From assembly GCF_041355105.1 (NCBI RefSeq), contig NZ_JBFUPK010000005.1, positions 1 through 52,853 of the forward strand: a stretch of DNA of 52,853 bases, read 5' to 3'. This document shows positions 42,621 to 52,459 of this stretch, piece after piece. Numbering within the stretch: the first letter of the stretch is position 1; each line of letters opens with the position of its first letter. The position numbers were made by a program, and so were the translations under genes. The notes below the pieces were generated by a model that was not told the origin of the DNA, searched no databases, and worked only from the letters and a program-made list of their open reading frames with translations. Source of the DNA: Terriglobus sp. RCC_193. Lineage in GTDB: Bacteria; Acidobacteriota; Terriglobia; Terriglobales; Acidobacteriaceae.

Positions 42621-42808
42621 TGCTTCTTCTCCTGACCTTCGAGGCTTCTGGAGCCCAAGGCCGGGGGCTATCTCGCCCCAGTGAAATCCACTTGATGGTC
42701 GCGGCCGCGGAGCGGATCGCTGAACAACCTCTTCAACGATCGTCGCGCTGGACGCGTCATGCCCATACTGTTACCGAACGATGCCGGTAACGGGCAAACT
42801 CTTCTATC

Positions 42809-43126
42809 TTACTTCGCAGCCGGAGTCGCTTCGCTCAGGCTCGAGCGGCGAACGATCTCTTCGAGGTTCCAGCGCTTCAGCTTGCTGGTGGGACGGGTCT
42901 CGCGGATGCGGACCTGATCGCCCACGCGGGCCGAGTTCTGCTCATCATGCGCATAGAACTTCTTGTTCGACTTCACGATGCGCTTGTACTTCGGGTGCGC
43001 CTTGCGCATTTCCACCGAAACCACGATCGTCTTGTCCATCTTGGTCGAGGTCACCAGGCCGATCTTCTCGGTGCGGTGGCCAATCTTCTCTGCCGTAGCA
43101 GTAGTCGTAGCAGTCGTCTCAGCCAT
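42809..43126 (-). CDS. rpsQ: 30S ribosomal protein S17
   Basis: The predicted protein is 105 residues, somewhat longer than the usual 80-90: a Thr/Ala-rich N-terminal stretch of about 17 residues precedes the OB-fold core ([40 protein letters not shown]). It starts three bases after the rpmC stop. A hairpin GTTACCG/CGGTAAC (42770-42791) nested in GCCC/GGGC follows its stop codon. Confidence 0.97.
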   Translation of the reverse strand: MAETTATTTATAEKIGHRTEKIGLVTSTKMDKTIVVSVEMRKAHPKYKRIVKSNKKFYAHDEQNSARVGDQVRIRETRPTSKLKRWNLEEIVRRSSLSEATPAAK

Positions 43127-43128
43127 CG

Positions 43129-43383
43129 TTATGCCTTCTTCGCCTTACGGGTCTTCTTCGCGGGCGCAGCCGACTCCGTCGGAGCCGTCGCCTGGCCAAG
43201 CTCACGCTGGCGCGCCACAGTCTTAATGCGCGCGATGTCTTTCTTCAGTTCGCGCAGCTTGTTCACGCCTGAGGCATCGCCCAGGCTCTTCTGGAAGCGA
43301 ACGCGGAAGAGCTGCTCGCCCGCCTGGGCCTGCTGCTCCTTCAGTTCGCTGTCCGTAAATTCGCGGATCTTGGTCAGTTCCAT
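43129..43383 (-). CDS. rpmC: 50S ribosomal protein L29
   Basis: The predicted protein is 84 residues. The helical hairpin core ([54 protein letters not shown]) is followed by an Ala/Lys-rich tail of about 17 residues. L29 surrounds the peptide exit tunnel. It is between rplP and rpsQ. Confidence 0.97.
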   Translation of the reverse strand: MELTKIREFTDSELKEQQAQAGEQLFRVRFQKSLGDASGVNKLRELKKDIARIKTVARQRELGQATAPTESAAPAKKTRKAKKA

Positions 43384-43426
43384 TTCAATCTCTCATTCAG
43401 CGTCTGCATTCAAAGACGCTATGCAG

Positions 43427-43873
43427 TTACGCGGCTGCAGCAGCCTTGGGGTCAATCGCCTTGATGTTCGGACGCTGCACGAAGACGGTACGCAGCGGGA
43501 GCTTGTTCGATGCAAGCCGCATGGCTTCCTTCGCAACTTCCACGGAAACGCCTTCCATCTCGAAGAGCAGCTTGCCAGGGCGGACAACCGCAACCCAGTG
43601 ATCCAGCGCACCCTTACCAGAACCCATTCGAACTTCTGCGGGCTTCTTGGTGATCGGCTTGTCCGGGAAGATCCGGAGCCACACCTTACCACCACGCTTG
43701 ATGTAACGGGTCATTGCGATACGGCTTGCTTCGATCTGACGATCGGTGATGTAACCGCACTCCACGACCTTCAGGCCGTAGTCGCCAAACGCAAGCTCGG
43801 AACCACGCCATGCCTTACCGCGCATCTTGCCCTTTTGCTGCTTGCGGTACTTAACCTTCTTGGGCTGCAACAT
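43427..43873 (-). CDS. rplP: 50S ribosomal protein L16
   Basis: The predicted protein is 148 residues: [81 protein letters not shown]16 positions the A-site tRNA. It lies between rpsC and rpmC in canonical order. Confidence 0.98.
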   Translation of the reverse strand: MLQPKKVKYRKQQKGKMRGKAWRGSELAFGDYGLKVVECGYITDRQIEASRIAMTRYIKRGGKVWLRIFPDKPITKKPAEVRMGSGKGALDHWVAVVRPGKLLFEMEGVSVEVAKEAMRLASNKLPLRTVFVQRPNIKAIDPKAAAAA

Positions 43874-43997
43874 AACTGCACTCTTTCCCGCTGCGGCCTT
43901 GGCGTCACTTACCGAATAAGTGGCCCAGTCTCCGCGCGCCTTCTGTTCTTAGTGTTAGGCGGGGCTGATTGCTCAACCCCGCAATGATGCTCGCTAC

Positions 43998-44666
43998 TTA
44001 GAACGCACCTGTCGTCGTCACGTTGTCGCGGCGGCGCTTCTGCTCGTAGATATCGCCGCGGTAGACCCAGGTCTTTACGCCGATGATGCCGTAGGTGGTC
44101 TTCGCTTCGGCAAAGCCGTAGTCGATGTCTGCGCGCAGCGTGTGCAGCGGCAGGCGACCCTGCAGATACCATTCGGAACGTGCGATTTCGTTGCCGTTCA
44201 GACGGCCCGAAACACGAACCTTGATGCCCTTGCAGCCGAAACGCAGAGCCGAATCAACGCTCTTACGCATCGCGCGACGGAACGACACACGCTTCTCCAG
44301 CTGCAGAGCGATGTTCTCTGCCACCAGCTGCGCATCCAGTTCCGGCTTATTCACTTCCAGAATGTCGATGAACACTTCGCGGTTCGTACGCTTCTGGATG
44401 TCTGCCTTCAGCTTGTCGATCTCAGCGCCCTTGCGGCCGATGATGATGCCCGGACGGGCGGTTTTGATGATGAGGCGAAGCTTGTTGCCTGGGCGCTCGA
44501 TCTCGACGGACGAGACACCAGCGGCCTTCAGCTTTTCGCGCAGCTCAGCCTTGAGCTTCACGTCCTCAACCAGCAGCTTGTCGTAGTCACGCTCCACAAA
44601 CCAGCGCGACTTCCACGGCTTGTTCACGCCGAGGCGGAAACCATACGGATGGACCTTCTGACCCAT
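43998..44666 (-). CDS. rpsC: 30S ribosomal protein S3
   Basis: The predicted protein is 222 residues. The KH domain ([20 protein letters not shown]) and the C-terminal domain ([40 protein letters not shown]) are complete. S3 lines the mRNA entry channel and helps unwind mRNA. It lies between rplV and rplP. Confidence 0.99.
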   Translation of the reverse strand: MGQKVHPYGFRLGVNKPWKSRWFVERDYDKLLVEDVKLKAELREKLKAAGVSSVEIERPGNKLRLIIKTARPGIIIGRKGAEIDKLKADIQKRTNREVFIDILEVNKPELDAQLVAENIALQLEKRVSFRRAMRKSVDSALRFGCKGIKVRVSGRLNGNEIARSEWYLQGRLPLHTLRADIDYGFAEAKTTYGIIGVKTWVYRGDIYEQKRRRDNVTTTGAF

Positions 44667-44780
44667 AACTTAATCCCTTCACTTCGCGTCCGGAGAACAT
44701 TAGTTCCGAACTTACTCAGTACTTACTCGCCGCATCAACTTCTCGGCGATGCCGGGCCGGCTTACAGCCCGGCCAGAAAT

Positions 44781-45302
44781 TTACGCAGTCGCAGCAGCCT
44801 TCTTGCTCGCGGCCTTCTTCGCCGGAGCCTTCTTGGCAGCAGCCTTCTTTGCCGGAGCAGCCTTCTTCTTGCCACCTTCCGCAACCGCTACCGGAGCCTC
44901 AGTCTGCTTCGTTGCCTCAACAGACTTCTTCTCCGCCACCGTCACGATGATGTGAGCAAGGCGACGCTGATAGCGGAACGCACGGCCCATGGGGGCAGGG
45001 CGGATACGCTTCATGCGCGGGCCTTCGTTTGCAACGGCCTGCTTCACGAACAGGCGATCGATATCCAGATCAAAGCCCTGTTCCTGGCTCAGGTAGTTCG
45101 CGTTCTGCACTGCGGAACGCAGTGCCTTCTCCACAACGGGAGCGATGCGCTTGCGGGCGAACATGAGGGTGTTCAGGGCGTTCTCCACGCTCTGTCCCTT
45201 GATCATGTCCAACACCAGCTTCGCCTTCTGCGGGCTGGTCCGCTGGAACCGCGCCTCGGCGCGGAACTCACGGATTGCACTCTTCTCGGCTGTCTTCGCC
45301 AT
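44781..45302 (-). CDS. rplV: 50S ribosomal protein L22 with long basic tail
   Basis: The predicted protein is 173 residues, about 60 longer than E. coli L22. The core (about 10-122) is standard: FRAEARFQRTSPQKAKLVLD, and GPRMKRIRPAPMGRAFRYQR, which lines the exit tunnel. Residues about 124-173 are an added tail of Ala/Lys/Pro repeats (PAKKAAAKK, PAKKAASKK) similar in composition to histone H1 tails. It lies between rpsS and rpsC. Confidence 0.98.
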   Translation of the reverse strand: MAKTAEKSAIREFRAEARFQRTSPQKAKLVLDMIKGQSVENALNTLMFARKRIAPVVEKALRSAVQNANYLSQEQGFDLDIDRLFVKQAVANEGPRMKRIRPAPMGRAFRYQRRLAHIIVTVAEKKSVEATKQTEAPVAVAEGGKKKAAPAKKAAAKKAPAKKAASKKAAATA

Positions 45303-45356
45303 ATCTCTTCCTTATCGCGCTCCGGCAACACCGGAGGCTGACGTACTTAATCTGAC

Positions 45357-45638
45357 TTAGCGGCCCTTGGCCGTCTCAGCCTTCGCTGCGTGGCCCTTGA
45401 AGGTACGCGTTGCGGCAAACTCGCCCAGCTTGTGTCCCACCATGTTCTCCGTCACGTAGACCGGGATGAACTTCTTACCGTTGTGCACGGCAATGGTGTG
45501 GCCCACGAACTCCGGGAAGATGGTGGAACGACGCGACCAAGTCTTAACGACTTCCTTCTTGTTCGCGGTGTTCAGCACCTCAACCTTCGTCATCAGGTGG
45601 GCGTCGATAAATGGGCCCTTCTTTGTAGAACGTGCCAT
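45357..45638 (-). CDS. rpsS: 30S ribosomal protein S19
   Basis: The predicted protein is 93 residues, normal: [61 protein letters not shown]19 forms part of the 30S head with S13. It lies 21 bases after rplB and before rplV. Confidence 0.98.
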   Translation of the reverse strand: MARSTKKGPFIDAHLMTKVEVLNTANKKEVVKTWSRRSTIFPEFVGHTIAVHNGKKFIPVYVTENMVGHKLGEFAATRTFKGHAAKAETAKGR

Positions 45639-45659
45639 GTTTTCCTCTCGCTCCCTGAA

Positions 45660-46484
45660 TTACTTGCTGCGGCGGTTCACGATGAACACATCGGTCCGCT
45701 TGTTGTTACGGGTCTTGTAGCCACGTGTCGGCTGTCCCCACGGCGTAACAGGATGACGTCCGCCTGAGGTCTTACCTTCACCACCACCGTGCGGGTGATC
45801 CACAGGGTTCATCGAGACACCACGGTTTGTCGGACGGATACCGCGCCAGCGGCTTGCACCGGCCTTACCCAGCGAGATGTTTTCGTGGTCCGTGTTGCCT
45901 ACCTGGCCAACCGTTGCCATGCAGTCCACCAGCACGCGGCGGGTTTCGCTGGAGGGCAGCTTCAGCAGGGCGTAGTCGCCTTCCTTGGCAACCAACTGCG
46001 CGGACGAACCGGCAGAACGCACCATCTGCGCACCCTTACCCGGACGGAGTTCCACGTTGTGAACCGTCGTACCGGCAGGGATGTTGCGCAGCGGCAATGC
46101 ATTGCCAACCAGAATGTCAGCGTCGGGACCACTGGTCACCGTCATGCCAACCTTCAGGCCAACCGGCTGAATGATGTAGCGCTTCTCGCCGTCCTTGTAG
46201 CTGATCAGAGCAATGCGCGAGGAGCGGTTCGGATCGTATTCGATCGTCGCAACCGTTCCGGGTACACCGAACTTGTCGCGCTTGAAGTCGATAATACGAA
46301 GCTTCTTCTTGTGGCCACCACCGTGATGACGCATCGTCATCTTACCGGAGGAGTTACGTCCGCCTGTGCGCTGCTTGGTTGCCAGCAGCGGCTTGTACGG
46401 CTCGTTCGTCGTGATGTCCGAGTTCACCAGCTTCGACTGGAAGCGCAGTGTCGGCGTAATCGGTCGGAATGTCTTAATCGGCAT
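45660..46484 (-). CDS. rplB: 50S ribosomal protein L2
   Basis: The predicted protein is 274 residues, full length. It contains the L2 signatures [40 protein letters not shown] and the conserved [20 protein letters not shown] near the peptidyl transferase centre. L2 is needed for subunit association. It lies between rplW and rpsS. Confidence 0.99.
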   Translation of the reverse strand: MPIKTFRPITPTLRFQSKLVNSDITTNEPYKPLLATKQRTGGRNSSGKMTMRHHGGGHKKKLRIIDFKRDKFGVPGTVATIEYDPNRSSRIALISYKDGEKRYIIQPVGLKVGMTVTSGPDADILVGNALPLRNIPAGTTVHNVELRPGKGAQMVRSAGSSAQLVAKEGDYALLKLPSSETRRVLVDCMATVGQVGNTDHENISLGKAGASRWRGIRPTNRGVSMNPVDHPHGGGEGKTSGGRHPVTPWGQPTRGYKTRNNKRTDVFIVNRRSK

Positions 46485-46577
46485 TTCCCTAACTTCCTTG
46501 CCATCCGCATAGCTAGTCAGGCGCGCGGATTGGGGTTACTTCGTGTACTCAAGCCATCAAGTTCACTTACTGCGCGA

Positions 46578-46620
46578 GGTCGGCTGACTTGCTCACTCGC
46601 TGACTTGCTGACCTGTTTCG
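46578..46620. repeat. CTGACTTGCT short repeats in the rplW-rplB spacer
   Basis: GGCTGACTTGCT and CGCTGACTTGCTGACCT are direct repeats, and the ends AGGTC/GACCT are complementary, so the unit could form a weak hairpin. This is a third type of low-complexity spacer in the cluster. Confidence 0.45.
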
Positions 46621-46624
46621 CTCC

Positions 46625-46918
46625 TTAGAGCGAGTTGACATACTCCGGCATCTTCGAGCCCGGAACCAGGCGCACATACGCCTTCTTCCAGTCAGGCTTG
46701 AAGCCGGTAAAGCGACCGCGGCGGCGCTCCTTGCCCAGGTAGTTGGCGGTACGAACCGCGGCAACCTTAACCTTGAACAGGTTTTCCACTGCATGCTTCA
46801 CTTCATTCTTCGTCGCGCCAGCAGCAACCTCAAACACCAGAGTGCCTTCGGTCTCCTTGGCGATCATGCCCTTTTCCGTAATCAGCGGGCGGCGAATGGT
46901 GGTGTAAACAGTTGCCAT
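46625..46918 (-). CDS. rplW: 50S ribosomal protein L23
   Basis: The predicted protein is 97 residues: TIRRPLITEKGMIAKETEGT, VFEVAAGATKNEVKHAVENL, VRTANYLGKERRRGRFTGFK. L23 at the tunnel exit docks trigger factor and SRP. Its start codon overlaps the rplD stop by one base, indicating translational coupling. Confidence 0.98.
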   Translation of the reverse strand: MATVYTTIRRPLITEKGMIAKETEGTLVFEVAAGATKNEVKHAVENLFKVKVAAVRTANYLGKERRRGRFTGFKPDWKKAYVRLVPGSKMPEYVNSL

Positions 46919-47592
46919 TACGCAACCTCCTTCTTCGCAGCCAGCTTACGGCGCGACACATTCTTCTTCAGGACTTCCTGCAGAGCCTCAATGGCATCCT
47001 GCGAGAAGATCGCGTGCTCATAGCGCAGCAGGTCGTAGGGGTGAACCTCCGAGCTCAGCACCAGCTCCACACCGTCCAGGTTGCGCGAACCCAGAAACAG
47101 GTTGTCGGTCAGCTTCTGACCGCTCTCGACCAGCAGCGCGGTCTTCTTCGCTTCCAGCTTGTCCAGCGCCTGACGGTACAGCTTGGTCTTCGGCTCGGCA
47201 ACTTCCAGCGAGGAAACCACGGTCAGCTTGCCGTCCTGCAGCTTCGAAGCAAGAGCCGAGCTCAATGCACCAAGGAGCTTCTTGCGCGGGAACGCATACT
47301 CGTACGAGCGGGGCTGAGGTCCGTGAACCGTACCACCATGACGCCAGATAGGCGAACGCACCGAACCCACACGGGCACGACCGGTTCCCTTCTGCTTCCA
47401 CAGCTTCTTGCCGGAACCCGACACGAGCTTCTTGTTCTTGGTGGCGGCGGTTCCCTGACGGAGAGCAGCGCGGTAGTGCTTCACCGACTCCCAGAGCAGG
47501 GCCTCATTCACTTCGACGCCGAATACTTCGTCCGCAAGCTCCAGCTCGCTGACTTTCTTCCCGCCGAGATCGACTACGTTAATCTTTGCCAT
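46918..47592 (-). CDS. rplD: 50S ribosomal protein L4
   Basis: The predicted protein is 224 residues. The exit-tunnel loop region (KKLWKQKGTGRARVGSVRSP, WRHGGTVHGPQPRSYEYAFP) is intact. In E. coli L4 represses the S10 operon through the leader; the leader here (48897-49120) shows no structure I recognise as that site. It is coupled to rplW. Confidence 0.98.
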   Translation of the reverse strand: MAKINVVDLGGKKVSELELADEVFGVEVNEALLWESVKHYRAALRQGTAATKNKKLVSGSGKKLWKQKGTGRARVGSVRSPIWRHGGTVHGPQPRSYEYAFPRKKLLGALSSALASKLQDGKLTVVSSLEVAEPKTKLYRQALDKLEAKKTALLVESGQKLTDNLFLGSRNLDGVELVLSSEVHPYDLLRYEHAIFSQDAIEALQEVLKKNVSRRKLAAKKEVA

Positions 47593-47776
47593 CTTGCTTC
47601 CTCTGGCCCTCGTTCTATTGCGAGCGCCCTAAGTTCAATTTGTCATCCCGCTGTCGACTTACTCATTCCGACCAAGTCCGCAGACGATGCGATGTACTAC
47701 AAAAACAACTTGAAACCACTTACAGCGGAAGGCGCCCAGAACCGCGCCGAAGGCGCATGTCGCTGGACGCGCAGTC

Positions 47777-48511
47777 CTACTTCTTCTTACCCGAAGCCTT
47801 CTTCGAAGCCTTCAGCGGGTCAACCGTGCCCGAACCGGCGAATCCACGACGCTCACGCGGCGGGTTCTTCGACTTCGAGATCAGGATCACGCCATCACGG
47901 GGTCCCGGAACCGCACCCTCAACCAGGAGGAGGTTGTCCTCAAGGTCAATACCGCGGATGCGCAGGTTGCGAACCGTGATCTGCGCGTCACCGTGGTGAC
48001 CCGGCATACGCTGGCCCGGGAATACGCGCGACGGGAACGACGATGCACCAATCGAACCCTGAATCTGGAACATGTGGCCGTGCGACTTGGGACCGCCGCC
48101 GAAGCCGTGGCGGCGAACAACGCCAGCAAAACCACGACCCTTTGACTTACCGATGATGTCCACAAAGCGCTCGCCGTCGAACAGGTCAACCAGAATACGG
48201 TCGCCAGCCTTCACAGCGCCTTCGCCTTCGTTGTCACCCGTGGTGGACTCAATGCCCACCTCGCGGATCTCACGCACCGGCGGAGCATCGCTCTTCGCCA
48301 GGTGACCAGCCATACCCTTGGTCAGCTTGGAGGCCTTCACGAACTCCACCAGACCAATCTGGGCGGCGTCGTAGCCGTCTGTCTTCTGCGTCTTCACCTG
48401 GGTGACAACGCAGGGGCCAACCTTGATTACGGTGACCGGGTGCACTACGCCGGCGTCGTCAAACACCTGCGTCATACCAATCTTCTTGCCGAGCAAACCT
48501 GTTACTGCCAT
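47777..48511 (-). CDS. rplC: 50S ribosomal protein L3
   Basis: The predicted protein is 244 residues, longer than the usual 205-215, partly through a loop rich in Glu/Gly (about 75-95, [16 protein letters not shown]) and a C-terminal Lys-rich end. The signature [20 protein letters not shown] and [20 protein letters not shown], with the Gln methylation region, is conserved. L3 organises the peptidyl transferase centre. It is the second gene after rpsJ. Confidence 0.98.
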   Translation of the reverse strand: MAVTGLLGKKIGMTQVFDDAGVVHPVTVIKVGPCVVTQVKTQKTDGYDAAQIGLVEFVKASKLTKGMAGHLAKSDAPPVREIREVGIESTTGDNEGEGAVKAGDRILVDLFDGERFVDIIGKSKGRGFAGVVRRHGFGGGPKSHGHMFQIQGSIGASSFPSRVFPGQRMPGHHGDAQITVRNLRIRGIDLEDNLLLVEGAVPGPRDGVILISKSKNPPRERRGFAGSGTVDPLKASKKASGKKK

Positions 48512-48575
48512 GTGATTCTCTCCTCATCATGCCCGCGCACGCAGCGGGGCACTGCCGGTTTATTGAAATTTGGTG

Positions 48576-48896
48576 TTACCTGGTTACGGTCTTGATTTCC
48601 ACGTCCACGCCAGCGGGCAGGTCGAGCTTCATCAGCGCGTCCACCGTCTGCTGCGTCGGTTCCAGGATGTCGATCAGCCGCTTATGCGTACGGATTTCGA
48701 ACGCCTCACGCGACTTCTTGTCGACGTGCGGGGAACGGAGCACGCAGTACTTGTTCTTCATCGTGGGAAGGGGAATCGGACCCGCAACCTGTGCTCCGGT
48801 GCGCTTGGCGGTCTCAACGATCTCGCCGGTCGACGTGTCCAGGACACGATAGTCATACGCCTTCAGGCGAATGCGAATTCTCTGCTGTGCAGCCAT
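48576..48896 (-). CDS. rpsJ: 30S ribosomal protein S10
   Basis: The predicted protein is 106 residues: [61 protein letters not shown]10 is part of the 30S head and also a NusE-type antitermination partner. It is the first gene of the S10 operon here; tuf, which often precedes it directly, is 3.9 kb further up with two unrelated genes between. Confidence 0.99.
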   Translation of the reverse strand: MAAQQRIRIRLKAYDYRVLDTSTGEIVETAKRTGAQVAGPIPLPTMKNKYCVLRSPHVDKKSREAFEIRTHKRLIDILEPTQQTVDALMKLDLPAGVDVEIKTVTR

Positions 48897-49120
48897 GTGT
48901 TCGAACTCTCTCTACGCAAAGATCTACAACTGCGGCTGGCCTTCAGACCAACCTTTTGAGTGTAACCGAAACACGACGCCTTCTCCACAGAAAAGTGCGG
49001 TGAAACGGCAAAAAATGTCAGGAACCACCGCGCCGGACCCCGCTACCCCATGTTGAAAGGAGCCCCAGGTCCCGAACCAGCCGCCAATACCGCAAGCGAC
49101 CTTCACGCAGCAGACAACTG

Positions 49121-49149
49121 ATCATAGCAGCATTTCTGCCAAAGATTAA
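49121..49149 (-). promoter_or_regulatory. Candidate promoter of the S10 operon
   Basis: -10 TATGAT (49126-49121, five of six consensus bases) with a 17-base spacer to TTAATC (49149-49144, weak -35). It lies just after the GH92 terminator, where a promoter is needed. Confidence 0.4.
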
Positions 49150-49165
49150 CCAACGTCCACCAACA

Positions 49166-49211
49166 ACAAGACAAAGAAAACGGCATCTGCACCATTCCCA
49201 GTGCAGATGCC
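49166..49211 (-). terminator. Terminator of the GH92 gene
   Basis: A perfect 11-bp stem GGCATCTGCAC/GTGCAGATGCC (49182-49192 with 49201-49211) with an 8-base loop is followed on the minus strand by GTTTTCTTTGTCTTG. It lies 42 bases after the stop codon. Confidence 0.8.
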
Positions 49212-49253
49212 CTTTCCGACTTTCAGAAATCATTACGCCTTCAAGCCAAATTG

Positions 49254-51509
49254 CTATGCTTTCACGGTAAACCGCAGCGTCGACGCCTTCACCAGATCGC
49301 CATGCGCAATCACATCGCCTGCGTGCGCCTTGCCGTTCACTGCAAGGGCCGCCCGATACGGCTTTGCCGCAGGATCACCCACAGCCTCTACCGTGAAGCT
49401 GCTTCCCTTCAGTCCGCGGCGGACCTCCGCCTTCTGCCACATCGGCGAACCCAGCATCCACTCCGGTTTGCCCGGGCACAACGTGTACAGCCCCAGCGAC
49501 GCCAGCACGTACCAAGCGGCCATCGAGCCGGTATCCTCATCGCCGCTGAAGTTCTCCGGCGAATACAACTCATTCAGCACCTTGCGCACCCACTTCTGGG
49601 TCAGGTCCGGGCGACCGCCCACCGTGAACATCCACAGGATGTGGTGCGACGGCTGATTCGAATGCGCGTACTGCCCAAAGCGCACCGCAGCCATCTCGCT
49701 CATCTCGTGAATCTCCTGGTGATACACGCCCACTTCGAAACGTGGCTCCTGCTCCACACACTTCACCAGTTCCGCAACGAACGTATCCTTGCCACCAAAG
49801 GCCTCGTTCATCATGGCCTCAGGCTCATGCGGAACAGACCACCGATGCTGCCACGCCCCGCCTTCCACATAGGGCGATCCCCACTGATACTGCCGGAACT
49901 CCGGCGCCCACTTGCCATCCGCATTCTTGCCACGGAAGAACTTCACCTGCGGGTCCCACATCATGCGCCAGTTCTTCGAACGCTTTGCAAAGAACGCAGC
50001 GTCTTCGGAGTGTCCCAGCTTCGCCGCAATCTGCCCGATGCAGAAGTCACCATAGTGCGCGTCAAGCGACTCCACGCAAGCCTGTTCCACTTCATCGTTC
50101 GGCACGTAACCAAGCCGCTGATACGAAGCCGAACCGCGACGTCCGTAGCCCTTCTCCGGATCGCCTACCTGCGTCGCATGTTTCTTCAACAGTTGATACG
50201 CGGCTTCGCGATCGAAGCCCGGGATGTCCTTCACCACTGCATCGCCAAACAGCGAATCGATCAACGACCCCGTCATGCATGCGCGATAACCCGGGCACGG
50301 AAATTGCGGCATCCATCCGCCTTCGGTGCCAGCGTTCACCCAGCTTTGCAGAATTTCGCCCAGCCGCTCCGGATACAGCAGCGTCATCATGGGATACCAC
50401 GCACGATAGACATCCCAGTAGCCGTGGTCCGCATACATCACACCAGGTGTCAGCTTGCTGGTGTACGGGCTCATATGAACGGCCTTACCGTCGGCGTCAA
50501 TCTCATGCCAGATGCGCGGAAACAGCAGCGTGCGATACAGGCATGAGTAGAACGTGCGCATCTGTTCTTTACTTGCGCCATGAATCACAACGGCACGGAG
50601 ATGCTCTTCCCACATAGCCTTCGTCTTCGCTTGCACCGCATCAAATCCGTTCGATCCAACCTCCTCCTGCAGCGTGTGCTCTGCCTGTTCAAACGAGATG
50701 AAGGAATGTGCAATCGCGACCTCAACCTTCGCTGCTTTCAAATGCAATACGCCAACCACGCTGCCGTTGTTATTGCGGCCTGTGGCATTGCTCTTCAGTG
50801 CCTTCTGCTCAAACGAGGCACCGGTCGCACCACGCAAAACGTAGTACGTTGCAAACCCTTCCGGTGTACCGCCCGCACTTGCAGAGGTCTTCCATCGCAA
50901 CGTGGAAGAAGCTGCGTCCCACTGAAATTCCGCGCCCTTTTCCGGCACGTCAATCACCAGCGATACGTCATCACCCAGTCGGCTCGCTGCACGCAGTACC
51001 GCACCACGACAGGTCGGTGTCAGCTCCGCATCGATACAGTAGCGCAGCAGGTTCATCCTGAAGCCATACGGATGCGCCACCAGCTCGTCTGGACGATACG
51101 AAGTAGCACGCGCTGACGCACGCACATCCGGCTCGCCTGTCACCGGCAGAATTGTGGTGAAGCCATAATCGCTGAGCCAGGGGCTCAACTGGTGCGTTAG
51201 GCGGAAACCCTGAATTCGCTGATCCATCGGTGAGAACATCCATGGCGATCCGCTGCGCGACTCCAGCGTCCAATGCGCCATACCAAACGGTTCCGCGGCA
51301 ATCGGCAGCGTATTGCCGCGAGAAAACTGCGGGTTCGAGTTCGTCCCCTGCAACACATTCACGTAATCGCTCAATACAGCGGTATGCACCTGCGTTGCAG
51401 ATGTAGCACTATGCTTCTGCGCAGCGGCATCCACAGTCAGAGCAGGCGTACCGGCAGCTACGGCCAGAGCGCCGGTGCCTTTTAGAAAATCGCGTCGTGT
51501 TGCAGCCAT
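49254..51509 (-). CDS. Tat-exported GH92-family alpha-mannosidase-like glycosidase
   Basis: The predicted protein is 751 residues. The N-terminus MAATRRDFLKGTGALAV is a twin-arginine signal. A GH92 N-terminal beta-sandwich (about 45-270, with SRGNTLPIAAEPFGMAHWT and QGFRLTHQLSPWLSDYG) and the (alpha/alpha)6 catalytic domain follow: YADHGYWDVYRAWYPMMTLL, NAGTEGGWMPQFPCPG, and the active-site region FSGDEDTGSMAAWYVLASLG near residue 650. GH92 enzymes are calcium-dependent exo-alpha-mannosidases. The motif usually reads GN(D/E)DxGQMSAW; here it is GDEDTGSMAAW, so the substrate may differ. It is a single-gene unit with its own terminator, between tuf and rpsJ. Confidence 0.92.
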   Translation of the reverse strand: MAATRRDFLKGTGALAVAAGTPALTVDAAAQKHSATSATQVHTAVLSDYVNVLQGTNSNPQFSRGNTLPIAAEPFGMAHWTLESRSGSPWMFSPMDQRIQGFRLTHQLSPWLSDYGFTTILPVTGEPDVRASARATSYRPDELVAHPYGFRMNLLRYCIDAELTPTCRGAVLRAASRLGDDVSLVIDVPEKGAEFQWDAASSTLRWKTSASAGGTPEGFATYYVLRGATGASFEQKALKSNATGRNNNGSVVGVLHLKAAKVEVAIAHSFISFEQAEHTLQEEVGSNGFDAVQAKTKAMWEEHLRAVVIHGASKEQMRTFYSCLYRTLLFPRIWHEIDADGKAVHMSPYTSKLTPGVMYADHGYWDVYRAWYPMMTLLYPERLGEILQSWVNAGTEGGWMPQFPCPGYRACMTGSLIDSLFGDAVVKDIPGFDREAAYQLLKKHATQVGDPEKGYGRRGSASYQRLGYVPNDEVEQACVESLDAHYGDFCIGQIAAKLGHSEDAAFFAKRSKNWRMMWDPQVKFFRGKNADGKWAPEFRQYQWGSPYVEGGAWQHRWSVPHEPEAMMNEAFGGKDTFVAELVKCVEQEPRFEVGVYHQEIHEMSEMAAVRFGQYAHSNQPSHHILWMFTVGGRPDLTQKWVRKVLNELYSPENFSGDEDTGSMAAWYVLASLGLYTLCPGKPEWMLGSPMWQKAEVRRGLKGSSFTVEAVGDPAAKPYRAALAVNGKAHAGDVIAHGDLVKASTLRFTVKA

Positions 51510-51678
51510 GTGGGTAGGTCCTTACCGGAAATCCGCGCACAACATGCCAGATACACATTGCGCACGCATCAAGCAGTCTATCCGCAACGGCACTGCAGGA
51601 TGTGTGAGCTGGTGATTCTCCCCGGTGAATTTGGGGATTTCACCTTTGCAAACAAATCGCGACGCGTCCAGTTCCACA

Positions 51679-51712
51679 CATAGAAAAGCCCGGTCCATTG
51701 GATCGGGCTTTG
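51679..51712 (-). terminator. Terminator of the YcbK-like gene
   Basis: A 12-bp stem with one G-T pair (AAAGCCCGATCC/GGACCGGGCTTT on the minus strand; plus arms 51685-51696 and 51701-51712) is followed by TCTATGTG with a T-rich start. It lies 22 bases after the stop codon. Confidence 0.75.
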
Positions 51713-51733
51713 GCTAACTTGATGACTTCGAGT

Positions 51734-52459
51734 TTAGGTACGTGAGTGCCGACGCTTGCGTCTGGAAGCATGCGGGGCATACGTCCACTTGCGGACTGGC
51801 CCCGTATCGACATGCACAAATTGACTCTTCGGGTAGTAGCCAACACCACCTGCGTCGAGTGATAACGCTGCATCGCGCAGACGCGCTGCGGGAACGCCTT
51901 CCACACGCATGTCAACAGCCTTTGCTTCAATGTGCTGCGAGTGCTCCGCTGCATTCGTTGTTCCGCTGGCACGCAACGCATCATTCGTTTCCTGCGAACG
52001 ATAGGCCGAAAGCACATTGATCACGCCGCCAGCCTTACCCACCTTCGCCATCACCGTATGCAGAACGTCAAAGGTGCGCGGATCAAACGTGGTGACTTCC
52101 TGGTTGTGGCTGTCACGGAGAAAGTGGTTCAGCCTGTCCAGCGCTTCGGGGATATAGGTATCCCCCACGCGATACACCACGTCGATCATCTCGCCGCCCT
52201 GATGGGCAAACTTCAGTTCGTACTTCTGGCCATCAGAGGGTGCGGAGTCGTCACCCTCGATCGGCAGCAGGCCCAGACCAGGTAGAGTAGCATTCACGAA
52301 AGCATGAGCTACGGCGCGAATGCGCGGGTGCTTGCGCGCTTCAAACTTGCGGGCACTGGCGGATGGCGCGGTCATCCCGAGCGCCACAAGGACGCCGAAA
52401 GCGGTAACTGCGCGAGCAGACACAAGGCCGAGATTCAACGAAGAGAAACGCAGTGGCAC
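51734..52459 (-). CDS. Exported YcbK/DUF882 (M15-like) peptidase
   Basis: The predicted protein is 241 residues from a GTG at 52459 with AGGAG 11 bases upstream, giving a signal peptide (MPLRFSSLNLGLVSARAVTA up to PSASA); an ATG at 52576 would add 39 residues with no clear ribosome-binding site. The domain (about 110-235) has the M15-type zinc motifs: INVLSAYRSQETND, HSQHIEAKAVDM (His and Asp seven apart) and FVHVDTG near the end. Such proteins are probably peptidoglycan peptidases in the periplasm. It ends in a basic tail (RRKRRHSRT). It lies between tuf and the GH92 gene, each separated by a terminator. Confidence 0.85.
   Translation of the reverse strand: MPLRFSSLNLGLVSARAVTAFGVLVALGMTAPSASARKFEARKHPRIRAVAHAFVNATLPGLGLLPIEGDDSAPSDGQKYELKFAHQGGEMIDVVYRVGDTYIPEALDRLNHFLRDSHNQEVTTFDPRTFDVLHTVMAKVGKAGGVINVLSAYRSQETNDALRASGTTNAAEHSQHIEAKAVDMRVEGVPAARLRDAALSLDAGGVGYYPKSQFVHVDTGPVRKWTYAPHASRRKRRHSRT

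Larger units (their letters stand above)
48897..49253 (-). promoter_or_regulatory. S10 operon control region
   Basis: A 357-base gene-free interval. From the GH92 stop it holds that gene's terminator (49166-49211), a promoter candidate at 49121-49149, and a leader of about 215 bases before rpsJ in which I see no strong hairpin. A short open frame across it has no ribosome-binding site. Confidence 0.4.

Noticed and set aside
48924-49233. Minus-strand short frames in the S10 leader
   Set aside because: They overlap the GH92 terminator and promoter candidate and have no ribosome-binding site or known similarity.
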